DNA of 6,653 nucleotides from Methanocellaceae archaeon UBA148 (GTDB lineage Archaea; Halobacteriota; UBA148). Under the pieces are notes generated by a model. The model saw nothing but the letters and a program-made list of their open reading frames with translations, was not told the origin of the DNA and searched no databases. Shown one piece after another: positions 1-5,024 of this stretch. The stretch lies in assembly GCA_002495885.1 (NCBI GenBank), contig DAHG01000003.1, forward strand, positions 1-6,653. The letters run 5' to 3'. Made by a program: the position numbers and the translations under genes. The first letter of the stretch is position 1. Every line of letters starts with the position of its first letter.

Positions 1-1
1 C

Positions 2-232
2 AGGTTCAGATTCGATCTATGGAATTATAAGGCGTATCCGAAGGCCCATTGGAAGAGGATACGAACCACAAACATCATTGAGCGCATCAATAAGGAATTG
101 AAGCGCAGAAGCAGACCTGTAGGAGCATTCCCGAGTGATCAATCCCTGATGAGATTGGCAGGATGCATCATGATAAATATAAATGAGGAGTGGGTAACAG
201 GTAAAAAGTATTTAACGATGGACGTAGAGTAA
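2..232 (+). CDS. IS256-family transposase, C-terminal part (5' truncated by window edge)
   Basis: This is the C-terminal 76 residues of a DDE transposase that cuts and joins the IS ends. The visible frame contains the family's hallmark block IRTTNIIERINKELKRR, followed by RPVGAFPSDQSLMRL and a short tail ending in TAA at 230-232. The Glu in NIIERIN lies 49 residues before the stop, which fits the position of the third acidic catalytic residue in IS256 transposases (family knowledge). The two catalytic Asp residues lie upstream of the window. The reading frame is intact in the part seen, so the gene could be functional. The A of its stop codon overlaps an ATG at 232, which I consider incidental because that frame is created by the IS/primase junction. 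Confidence 0.9.
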   Translation, partial: RFRFDLWNYKAYPKAHWKRIRTTNIIERINKELKRRSRPVGAFPSDQSLMRLAGCIMININEEWVTGKKYLTMDVE

Positions 233-258
233 TGATAGTAGGATACAGGGCGGCTACG

Positions 259-285
259 AAATTACAGCATTTTCGGGACACTACC
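259..285 (+). repeat. Right terminal inverted-repeat end of the IS256-family element
   Basis: The sequence AAATTACAG...GGGACACTACC, just after the transposase stop, resembles the outer ends of many IS256-family elements, whose left ends begin GGTAGTGTCC. The partner repeat is not in the window, so the exact boundary is inferred from resemblance and from the switch to primase coding sequence at 286. Confidence 0.65.
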
Positions 286-825
286 GGGAAACTAGAGCCG
301 GGGCACGTTAAAGCCGATCCAAAGTTAGTTTCGAAGCTCACTTCAGACCCCATAAAGATGAGTGGCATTCTCAATTGGATACTACAAGGTCTTGCCAGGC
401 TGGAGAGACAACAAGGCTACAGCATAAAGCTCTCTCCAGAGGAGAATAGGCTTCGGTACGATGCTATGGCTGCTCCTCTCGGAGAGATAGGAAATTTCCT
501 TGATACGATATGCGAATTTGCCAGAGACTACAGTAAAGAGACACGGAAAGCCGATCTCTACCTCCTCTACAACACATATCTTCAAGCAAGGAAGGTTCCC
601 GGCGTCACCAATACAACTTTCAACGAAGCTTTGGTAAATGCTGGGATCGATCCCCAACATAGAAATACTAAGGCTGATCCCCCAGTTATCGCTTTAGATG
701 ACTCTAATGCTAAGAAACCTTATACCTTAAAGGGTTTAGTTTTAAAGAAAAATTGGAAAGACATTTATAAAGGCTGGCTAGAACTCATCAGCATAAGTCA
801 AAATAAGACAAAAATAGGAGTTTAA
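286..825 (+). pseudogene. C-terminal fragment of a P4/D5-type phage/plasmid primase-helicase, 5' end removed by the IS
   Basis: From the IS boundary an open frame runs 179 codons to TAA at 823-825. It begins GKLEPGHVKADPKL and contains KLTSDPIKMSGILNW followed by ILQGLARL. The LSGILNWALEGL-like block is the conserved segment after the helicase core in phage/plasmid DNA primases of the P4/D5 family. The sequence continues through a region like the usual C-terminal domain (LYLLYNTYLQARKVPG...FNEALVNAGI) and a basic tail. The primase active site and Walker motifs that should lie upstream are absent, replaced by the IS. An ATG at 232 would give a 197-residue product, but its first 18 codons are IS terminus, so I treat that start as artefactual. 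The full gene would have synthesised primers and unwound DNA to replicate a plasmid or virus. It lies next to a candidate origin, which fits that role. Confidence in the family is good; loss of function is inferred. Confidence 0.75.
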
Positions 826-844
826 AAAAACCTTTATTAAACCT

Positions 845-904
845 TCTTTTGCCCCGTTATATGTAAAAAACGCCTCAGGACGGGATTTAAACCTCTAGGA
901 CGGG
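845..904 (+). repeat. Left arm of the long inverted repeat
   Basis: This 60-base segment matches the reverse complement of 1146-1205 with only a handful of mismatches. The best-conserved part is GCCTCAGGACGGGATTTAAA. It holds two AGGACGGG units exactly 20 bases apart, at 877 and 897. Weaker similarity continues outward to about 830. Confidence 0.85.
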
Positions 905-986
905 CTAGGACAGAGGCCCACAAGAGGGAAAGAGGGAGCATGCGGCTTTAGGACAGGAAAGACGGGAATTTTGGGACAACCTTTCC

Positions 987-1075
987 ATACTTTTCTTTTT
1001 GTCGATTCGATGAGATAGTAGAAAAGGAAAAAAAGTAAAAAAAAGGAAAAGAGAGAAGATAAATATAGAGGTTTG
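987..1075. other. AT-rich, strand-biased centre of the dyad, candidate unwinding element
   Basis: The left part is pyrimidine-rich (ACTTTTCTTTTTG) and the right part is a long purine-only or nearly purine-only tract from about 1019 to 1060 (runs of A broken by G and one T). The AT-rich tract sits at the centre of the mirrored repeats, where a DNA unwinding element would be expected if this is an origin. No reading frame of note crosses it. Confidence 0.4.
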
Positions 1076-1145
1076 CCAAAAAATCCCGTCTTTCCCGTCT
1101 TAACGGGTAATGATGTCGATTTTTCTAAAGAGCTAAAAAAACAAA

Positions 1146-1205
1146 CCCGTCCTAGCGGTTTAAATCCCGTCCTGAGGCGCTTTTTACATAAAACGAGGCA
1201 AAAGA
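1146..1205 (-). repeat. Right arm of the long inverted repeat
   Basis: This is the reverse-complement partner of 845-904. It contains CCCGTCCT at 1146-1153 and 1166-1173, again 20 bases apart, and ends in GAGGCAAAAGA. Weaker symmetry runs on to about 1220. Confidence 0.85.
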
Positions 1206-1298
1206 AACTCTAATAGAAGTTCGATAGAGAGATCCCCCTTCTCCTTGTGGCTGCAAAAGAGGGAATGTTGTTTAAGAGCAAAAACACTATCATCAAGG

Positions 1299-1317
1299 CG
1301 TATTACTTGCTAATACG
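1299..1317. repeat. Small hairpin
   Basis: CGTATTA and TAATACG are perfect 7-base arms around a 5-base loop. No T-run follows directly, so a terminator role is not supported. A second hairpin lies 33 bases further on. Confidence 0.5.
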
Positions 1318-1349
1318 AGATCAGGAGACGTCTTTTTATAATAATACGA

Positions 1350-1371
1350 AAGCAAATGACTGTTTTTGCTT
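1350..1371. repeat. Small hairpin
   Basis: AAGCAAA and TTTGCTT form perfect 7-base arms around an 8-base loop. Together with the hairpin at 1299-1317 this gives a compact structured segment that could be part of an untranslated RNA, but no RNA family is recognised. Confidence 0.45.
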
Positions 1372-1467
1372 GGTATAAGACGCTAATTTTCGTAAATTAA
1401 AAACGCTATCGTATGACATGAAATCAACGAAGTGATATGATAATCACAAGTAAGTCGCCCCAAACTA

Positions 1468-1481
1468 TTTCTATCGAATGG
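1468..1481 (+). repeat. Distant exact copy of the 14-mer in the divergent promoter
   Basis: TTTCTATCGAATGG here is identical to 4711-4724, with similar flanks (AACTATT before it, and an AT-rich TATA-like TTTTAAAAATAAATT after it). A looser relative with AAACTATTTC and CGATGGTTTA lies at about 5087-5112, upstream of the nuclease-like gene. A shared operator or promoter element on this replicon is the likely explanation. Confidence 0.5.
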
Positions 1482-1740
1482 GATTTTAAAAATAAATTAA
1501 TTAGAATATATCAATTAAAACAGTATTTTATGGAGGGCTTGGGCCCCTTCCACCCCCTTCAAAATCTCACCTTTTCCCACCCCGGCCAAAACCCCCATCC
1601 ATAGTTGCAATTCCACATATAATCGCATTCGTCCCCTGTATTCTGCAAGTTGTACATAGCAAAAAATAGAACTTCGGCCCCATCACCAAACAACCCTCAA
1701 AAACGATTCGGGCAAACTGCCCAGACTATAGTCTATGGAA

Positions 1741-1773
1741 TCAGGTACAAGCGCACTTGTTTGACCCTCTCAT
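1741..1773 (-). CDS. Possible 10-residue peptide or remnant of a broken gene start
   Basis: The frame reads MRGSNKCACT and then TGA. It is supported only by the strong Shine-Dalgarno site and the upstream TATA-like box. No downstream frame continues convincingly. It may be a leader peptide, the surviving start of a decayed gene, or chance. I assign no function. Confidence 0.15.
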   Translation of the reverse strand: MRGSNKCACT

Positions 1774-1870
1774 AGTGGTCACCTCCCGTTCCTGATAGCG
1801 ATTCCGATAACCCCATATCCCATCGCGTACAACTGTGGTTATCGAGCTACAAGCATATTTATAAAAATAT
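1774..1870 (-). promoter_or_regulatory. Minus-strand archaeal-type promoter, structured leader and strong RBS
   Basis: Read on the minus strand, a TATA-like box (ATATTTTTATAAATA, about 1856-1870) is followed some 25 bases later by a likely start site near 1835. A leader with a perfect 8-base inverted repeat (GGTTATCG/CGATAACC at 1837-1844 and 1805-1812) follows, then a strong Shine-Dalgarno sequence GGGAGGTGA at 1779-1787, 5 bases before an ATG at 1771-1773. The signals are well arranged, but the frame they lead to closes after 10 codons. The stem-loop includes or abuts the predicted start site and could affect expression. Confidence 0.4.
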
Positions 1871-2163
1871 CAAGGCTTTTAAGCGATGGACTTCACGCGC
1901 GTGGTAGAACGCGAGTTGCACATAGTAATCATGCCATGAAATAGGCCGCCAATTCGTATAATCGCTAGCATTAGACAGCACAACACGAAAAAACGGTATC
2001 GGGAGGTTTTGTTTCAAATGGGGCCCCTGGCGAAGAAGGGGAGTCCTGCGACCTGCAGAAATCTTATCGATATCGCAGAAAATAGATATATATTATATAA
2101 ATACTCATATTTTAACATCTATATTTTTTATCATATATCTCCCAGTATTCCAATGATATATAT

Positions 2164-2192
2164 AAAAATACGAATATGCCATGTGGGCCCAC
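2164..2192 (-). terminator. Possible terminator of the 201-residue gene
   Basis: The perfect palindrome GTGGGCCCAC (2183-2192) overlaps the last base of the stop codon of the minus-strand gene. On the minus strand it is followed after about 14 bases by a run of five T (2164-2168) in a very AT-rich segment. The gap to the T-run is longer than usual for an intrinsic terminator. Confidence 0.3.
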
Positions 2193-2797
2193 TACCATTC
2201 CGCAAAATTGCCGTACTTATTTTTTATAAAATTATTATATGTCATTACAAATAAAACAGCTTCGGCCATTTCCGATTCGTTGAAAGGAATTTCCCATCTC
2301 TCTGATGCATAAAAGTTCTCATCAAATGAATGATGGGTCCAAAATCGATCTTCAAAAGTGACCCAGCCACTGTGGTAAGGCGGTCGTGGTTTTCCCTTAC
2401 GGACGGAAAATGAATCATTCTTTTCTTTTAAAATCATGCTTTTTGACTTTGGCTTTGTTTTTTTCTGTCTAAAGCGGATCTGCAATTTCGTTTTTCTCAA
2501 TTCTTCCGGCAAATCGCAGGTCAAAAGCTCGCGAATGTCCGTAGAGAATTCTGAAACAGGAACTAGTGCCGTTGTTGGTAAACCGATCAGTCCTAAATCT
2601 TTCGACTTCAATCCTATAGCGATTCTTTCTGCTTCCTCTTTTGATATTTTTTTACCTTGCCGGGATGGTCCTAAATAACGCTCAACCGGGCTTTTCTTTC
2701 CAGAAATTCGCCATGAGGCAAACCAGTACCAGTAAGCCTTTGCTTTTTTATATCGCGGCTTTTCGTAAACGTGGAGACGATCCAACCGGCTAATCAT
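2192..2797 (-). CDS. Hypothetical 201-residue basic protein with a YLGP-type N-terminal motif
   Basis: I do not recognise the whole protein. Residues 20-45 (KAYWYWFASWR, ISGKK, VERYLGP) resemble the short beta-rich segment of the form Y-x-Y...R..GK...RYLG seen in some transposase, plasmid and phage proteins as a small nucleic-acid-binding unit. It is followed by a helix-prone stretch (KKISKEEAERIAIGL, 49-63). The middle, 100-125, is strongly basic (KKTKPKSKS). The C-terminus, 145-201, is rich in aromatic residues. There is no signal peptide or membrane segment. The ATG at 2795-2797 lies only 3 bases inside the repeat region and has no Shine-Dalgarno site. A TATA-like tract about 25 bases upstream supports a leaderless transcript. 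It is divergent from the gene at 2974 and probably shares its control. DNA binding is an inference. Confidence 0.7.
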   Translation of the reverse strand: MISRLDRLHVYEKPRYKKAKAYWYWFASWRISGKKSPVERYLGPSRQGKKISKEEAERIAIGLKSKDLGLIGLPTTALVPVSEFSTDIRELLTCDLPEELRKTKLQIRFRQKKTKPKSKSMILKEKNDSFSVRKGKPRPPYHSGWVTFEDRFWTHHSFDENFYASERWEIPFNESEMAEAVLFVMTYNNFIKNKYGNFAEW

Positions 2798-2800
2798 CGC

Positions 2801-2930
2801 AGTTTACCAACGTTTTATTATCTTAAAAACTTGTTGGTAAACTCCTCCAATCCAGCAGTTTACCAACATCGTATTATCTCAAGACTTGTTGGTAAACTTT
2901 TCCAATTGGCTCAAAAAGGAGTTTACCAAC
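2801..2930. repeat. Five copies of the 11-mer AGTTTACCAAC in alternating orientation
   Basis: Exact copies lie at 2801-2811 (+), 2833-2843 (-), 2857-2867 (+), 2888-2898 (-) and 2920-2930 (+). Copies 1/2 and 3/4 form two inverted pairs with 21- and 20-base spacers. The two pairs are themselves a tandem repeat of about 55 bases, sharing GCAGTTTACCAAC, TATTATCT, ACTTGTTGGTAAACT and TCCAAT. The fifth copy is a lone half. The block fills the gap between two divergent genes, so it is best read as a multi-site operator or a partition/centromere-like site bound by a dimeric protein, possibly one coded by a neighbour. Confidence 0.9.
2812..2832 (-). promoter_or_regulatory. TATA-like promoter of the 201-residue gene, inside the first inverted pair
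   Basis: The spacer between repeat copies 1 and 2 reads on the minus strand as TTTTTAAGATAATAAAA, centred about 25 bases before the ATG at 2797. This fits a leaderless archaeal promoter. A protein bound to the two flanking 11-mers would cover the TATA box and start site, so repression is the simplest guess. Confidence 0.4.
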
Positions 2931-2943
2931 AAAAAACCAAAGA

Positions 2944-2951
2944 GCTATATG
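2944..2951 (+). promoter_or_regulatory. TATA-like box of the 207-residue gene
   Basis: GCTATATG, preceded by a purine-rich stretch (AAACCAAAGA) that could act as a BRE, is centred about 26 bases before the ATG at 2974. No Shine-Dalgarno site is seen, so a leaderless message is likely. The fifth 11-mer (2920-2930) ends 13 bases upstream, close enough to influence this promoter. Confidence 0.4.
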
Positions 2952-2973
2952 CAAAGCGTTTTATTACAAGAAT

Positions 2974-3597
2974 ATGAAAAAAATGTCTTTGATAAATACT
3001 CAGGAACTCATTAATTCTTATGTCAAAAGTTTTGGTCAATGTGGAGCAGCTCAGAAGCTTAATGAACAAGACTACAGGAGCCCTGAAGGTGGTCAAATCC
3101 TGCAAGCTCACATCTACAGAATCCTACATGGGTCTGGTACATGCCTTCTTGCCCCCGAGACGGAAAATCAACAGCAGCAGAAGCCCACCACAGAAGAACC
3201 AATGGCCGCCGTCCCTAAGATTCAAAAAAGGTTAGCATCAGAGCTATTCGCAGATGAGAAACTGCTGGAAGCGGAAATCACCAAAACTGCTAAAGAGCTT
3301 CGCGAGGAGCTGCTTGAGGAAGAGGCCGCCCTGCAGGAGATGGAGCGCTCCATGCCGCCTCTGGTCCCCTTAACAGATCGTCCACATAGAGCGCACCGCC
3401 ATGTAGAGCAAGATATACGGGTCTCGGGAATTTTCTCTTTCAGAGCAGCTATAGAACTCGATGAGGAGGGGGCAACTTACTTCAACATTCCAAAATTGAA
3501 GCGCAACCCTCCTGCAATTGTGAGCAGGCCCTACCAGCGACGGAATTTTGGCCAAAACGTCATCTCTTCAAGGGATTTGTCCATCCGCTCGAAATAA
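2974..3597 (+). CDS. Hypothetical 207-residue protein with possible N-terminal HTH and central coiled coil
   Basis: The family is not recognised. Residues 10-53 (QELINSYVKSFGQCGAAQKL...ILQAHIYRILHG) have the spacing of a helix-turn-helix of the type 'xxGxxxAAxxLgvsxxxIyRil', so sequence-specific DNA binding is plausible. A Gln-rich linker (QQQQ at 66-69) leads to a highly charged helical stretch, about 87-126 (KRLASELFADEKLLEAEI...LREELLEEEAALQEME), likely a coiled coil for oligomerisation. The C-terminus, 135-207, is basic and of mixed structure. No membrane segment is seen. The ATG at 2974 is the first in frame after the TATA-like box; ATG at 2983 is an alternative. The protein reads away from the alternating 11-mer repeats and is the best local candidate to bind them, which is an inference from position and the HTH-like segment. 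Neither a partition nor a repressor role can be chosen from sequence alone. Confidence 0.7.
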   Translation: MKKMSLINTQELINSYVKSFGQCGAAQKLNEQDYRSPEGGQILQAHIYRILHGSGTCLLAPETENQQQQKPTTEEPMAAVPKIQKRLASELFADEKLLEAEITKTAKELREELLEEEAALQEMERSMPPLVPLTDRPHRAHRHVEQDIRVSGIFSFRAAIELDEEGATYFNIPKLKRNPPAIVSRPYQRRNFGQNVISSRDLSIRSK

Positions 3598-3604
3598 GGG
3601 CCCT

Positions 3605-3651
3605 TAAAATCGATTTTACAAATTATAAATTTATGGCTAAACAATTTAGCC
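3605..3651. terminator. Convergent-gene intergenic region with palindrome and hairpin
   Basis: The 54-base gap between converging genes holds a perfect 14-base palindrome TAAAATCGATTTTA (3605-3618) and a hairpin GGCTAAA-CAA-TTTAGCC (3635-3651) touching the stop of the minus-strand gene, with AT-rich sequence between them. The layout fits bidirectional transcription termination. The stems are AT-rich and weak, and the T-runs are short. Confidence 0.4.
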
Positions 3652-4065
3652 CTAATAGTAGAGTTGCAAGGTCTGCCGTATTGGGGCTGAATGGACCTGT
3701 AGTTTTAGCCGTCCATTTGCATCTCGCCAGGATGTCTCTCCTCCACTGTGGCCTTTCATCCGAGGAGCTGGAGGAGCGCCCTGGATCTGATCGCCTTCAA
3801 TCCCCAGCTCTCCAAGCGGCTTGTCACTGATGATGGGATTCGCATATCTTCTCATGTGTTCGCGGCCATATGTGTTTAGAGAGTACCGCCGCTGCTCGAT
3901 TTCACGTTGCTCCGGCGTTAGGGAATCAAGCTGTCGCTGCCTCTCTACAGCTTTTTTATTGATAGATCCCTCGGGCATGCTTGTCATCCGAGATTCATAT
4001 TCAGGATCTCGGGCCCGCCTCCCCGACAAAGTGTCTTCTAGATATTTATATTCGTCAGATTTCAT
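3652..4065 (-). CDS. Hypothetical 137-residue hydrophilic protein, second gene of an operon
   Basis: No family is recognised. The protein is strongly charged, with no membrane segment or signal peptide. The first two thirds are rich in Arg, Glu and Gln and probably helical (KKAVERQRQLDSLTPEQREIEQRRYSLNTYGREHMRRY), and the C-terminal part is Gly/Pro-rich and likely disordered. The ATG at 4063-4065 begins 2 bases after the TAA of the 210-residue gene, and a GAGGAG Shine-Dalgarno site about 9 bases upstream lies inside that gene's end, so the two are almost certainly translated from one message. Such charged small partners of coiled-coil proteins are common on plasmids and in phage structural or replication modules, but I see no basis for choosing. 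The gene converges with the one ending at 3597. Confidence 0.65.
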   Translation of the reverse strand: MKSDEYKYLEDTLSGRRARDPEYESRMTSMPEGSINKKAVERQRQLDSLTPEQREIEQRRYSLNTYGREHMRRYANPIISDKPLGELGIEGDQIQGAPPAPRMKGHSGGETSWRDANGRLKLQVHSAPIRQTLQLYY

Positions 4066-4067
4066 AA

Positions 4068-4700
4068 TTATGCACTCCTCATTTCGCTAAGCCGCGCCGG
4101 ATCGGTGATCATTTTTCTATAAGGATGGAGAATGTCGTCAGCAATAGACGATCCCTCTTTGCAAAGCGGTAGCAATCTGTCTTTCAGCTTGATCAGTCTT
4201 TGAGCCTCTTTCGCGCCCTGAATTATTGCTGCTGATCGCTTTCCTTCCAGCTCCTGTATCTCCTCATTCGCGATTAGCTCAGGCATGGTGAGAGCTGGAT
4301 GCTCGCTCAATAGCTTCCGTGCAAGCTGATTTATCCTTAAAGCAATCTCGTGAGCTATATCCTGATTTTCTCGAATTCGTTCATCAAGATCCTCCATGCT
4401 CATCATCGCTGGCAGCCCGAAATCTTCAAAAGCGGCCTCAGCCTCATTGATAAGAGCCTCAAGCTGCGCTCGTTTATTGTTTAGAGATACAATCTGTAGT
4501 TGAGCCTTCTCTACCTCCGTCGCATCACGGAATCCAAGGACCTCAGGGATTCCTAGCTCATTCATTGAGATGATGCTCTGCTCGCGTATGATGTCTTGCT
4601 GTCCTGTGATCAATTCATCCAGGCGTAAAAGTGCCGTAGGCACTTTCAAGAGAAGGTCTCTTTCATTCCTTCTCTTTTTGACAATTTGCATGAGTGTCAT
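4068..4700 (-). CDS. Hypothetical 210-residue coiled-coil protein, first gene of an operon
   Basis: The family is not recognised. Nearly the whole chain looks helical. Stretches at about 60-93 (TEVEKAQLQIVSLNNKRAQLEALI...), 101-133 (SMEDLDERIRENQDIAHEIALRI...) and 141-178 (ELIANEEIQELEGKRSAAII...) have heptad-like hydrophobic spacing, so a long coiled coil or helical bundle is likely. The N-terminus (VKKRRNERD) is basic. There are no enzymatic motifs, no membrane segment and a single Cys (180). The ATG at 4698-4700 has no Shine-Dalgarno site, and a TATA-like tract centred about 30 bases upstream suggests a leaderless or very short leader. ATG four codons in is an alternative. It is the promoter-proximal gene of the operon with the 137-residue gene, and is divergent from the ribbon-helix-helix gene, which may regulate it. 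Confidence 0.7.
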   Translation of the reverse strand: MTLMQIVKKRRNERDLLLKVPTALLRLDELITGQQDIIREQSIISMNELGIPEVLGFRDATEVEKAQLQIVSLNNKRAQLEALINEAEAAFEDFGLPAMMSMEDLDERIRENQDIAHEIALRINQLARKLLSEHPALTMPELIANEEIQELEGKRSAAIIQGAKEAQRLIKLKDRLLPLCKEGSSIADDILHPYRKMITDPARLSEMRSA

Positions 4701-4754
4701 GAAACTCTATTTTCTATCGAATGGTTTAAGTATTTTTTGCCCCTTTAACCCTTT
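4701..4754. promoter_or_regulatory. 54-base divergent promoter sharing one TATA-like tract
   Basis: The start codons of the two divergent genes are 54 bases apart. The central GGTTTAAGTATTTTTT (4723-4738) reads as a TATA-like box on either strand (TTTAAGTATT or AATACTTAAA), centred about 25 bases before the ATG at 4755 and about 30 before the ATG at 4700. Neither gene has a Shine-Dalgarno site, which suits leaderless transcription both ways. The adjoining TTTCTATCGAATGG (4711-4724) recurs exactly at 1468-1481 and is a candidate operator for the ribbon-helix-helix protein. Confidence 0.45.
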
Positions 4755-5024
4755 ATGACATCAGATAGAAAACCCCGTATAGACCTTGATCCCTTAACCC
4801 ATAGGCTTCTCATAGCTGAGGCAACCAAAAGGGGGATGAGGCCCAAAGCCCTTTTGACCAAATTGATAGAGGAAGCTGCCAGCCCTGAGGCTAAAGCCTT
4901 AGTTGGTATAGTAGAGAGAGGAGAAGTCAACGTCCAAGGGCCGCAAATTGCAGGACCTACTACATCCTCCGACTCAAAACGGGCTGGAGGAAAGGATGAA
5001 GAGAAGATCGAGACCCGCAAATAG
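4755..5024 (+). CDS. Small ribbon-helix-helix (CopG/Arc-like) DNA-binding protein, 89 residues
   Basis: The N-terminal half fits the ribbon-helix-helix fold: a short strand (KPRIDL, residues 6-11), a first helix (about 13-26, PLTHRLLIAEATKRG), a Gly turn (GMRP, 27-30) and a second helix (about 30-42, KALLTKLIEEAA). Proteins of this fold dimerise, insert the paired strands in the DNA major groove, and usually repress their own promoter or act as antitoxins. Residues 43-89 are charged, Gly/Ser-rich and probably disordered, which in antitoxins can be the toxin-binding part. The ATG lacks a Shine-Dalgarno site and lies 25 bases from the shared TATA-like tract. The nuclease-like gene starts 113 bases downstream on the same strand, so co-transcription is possible. 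The fold is fairly confident; target and partner are not known. Confidence 0.75.
   Translation: MTSDRKPRIDLDPLTHRLLIAEATKRGMRPKALLTKLIEEAASPEAKALVGIVERGEVNVQGPQIAGPTTSSDSKRAGGKDEEKIETRK

Larger units (their letters stand above)
1..285 (+). mobile_element. 3' end of an IS256-family insertion sequence (left part outside window)
   Basis: The window opens inside an IS256-family (mutator-type) element. It holds the last 76 codons of the transposase followed by about 53 noncoding bases ending in a sequence typical of this family's termini (ATTACAG...GGGACACTACC, ending near 285). From base 286 the reading frame codes for an unrelated protein, the C-terminal part of a primase, which places the IS boundary at or within a few bases of 285. 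The left end and the matching target-site duplication are outside the window, so whether the element is complete cannot be judged. Confidence 0.8.
830..1220. other. Large dyad-symmetric region, candidate replication origin
   Basis: Two 60-base inverted arms (845-904 and 1146-1205) flank an inner pair of mirrored repeats and an AT-rich centre. AGGACGGG-type units point inward at 877-884, 897-904, 950-957 (AGGACAGG) and 959-966 (AAGACGGG). Their reverse complements lie at 1085-1092, 1094-1101, 1146-1153 and 1166-1173. Each pair is symmetric about base 1025, with identical spacings of 20 and 9 bases on the two sides. Oppositely oriented initiator-binding repeats around an easily melted tract are a common arrangement in archaeal and plasmid origins (general knowledge), and the upstream primase fragment fits. 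I do not recognise the repeat as a known origin box. A MITE-like or foldback element is the main alternative, but I see no clear target-site duplication. Confidence 0.5.
1206..2191. other. Long stretch with no convincing gene
   Basis: About 1 kb between the dyad and the next gene has no open frame with both a credible start and protein-like composition. It holds small hairpins (1299-1317, 1350-1371), a C-rich tract on the plus strand at about 1540-1600, perfect palindromes (AGACTATAGTCT at 1723-1734, CACGCGCGTG at 1894-1903), a minus-strand promoter and leader (1771-1870), and a very AT-rich segment from about 2070 to 2250. The mixture looks like decayed sequence or an untranslated regulatory region. 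Confidence 0.6.

Noticed and set aside
232..285. ATG at 232 overlapping the transposase stop, giving a 197-residue product
   Set aside because: The first 18 codons lie in the IS terminus and do not resemble primase; the TAATG overlap is an accident of the insertion.
845..1205. MITE or IS with 60-base terminal inverted repeats
   Set aside because: No target-site duplication is seen at the edges and the internal repeats continue the same mirror symmetry. It is kept only as an alternative to an origin.
1265..1378. 37-codon plus-strand frame MLFKSKNTII...
   Set aside because: It crosses both small hairpins, its GAGGG is too near the ATG, and composition is not convincing.
1530..1604. 24-codon plus-strand frame MEGLGPFHPL... 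downstream of the 14-mer motif
   Set aside because: No Shine-Dalgarno site, and very short. It is read from a C-rich tract.
1723..1903. Palindromes AGACTATAGTCT and CACGCGCGTG as regulatory sites
   Set aside because: They are single, short, and not placed at a credible gene start; listed only as part of the gene-free stretch.
2009..2254. 81-codon plus-strand frame with TTG start and a GGGAGGT upstream
   Set aside because: Most of it is low-complexity Ile/Tyr/Phe from AT-rich sequence, it overlaps the end of the opposite gene, and no protein-like pattern is seen. The RBS is the only point in favour.
2801..2930. CRISPR-like array
   Set aside because: The copies alternate in orientation, are only 11 bases long, and the spacers are partly conserved, which fits operators and not CRISPR.
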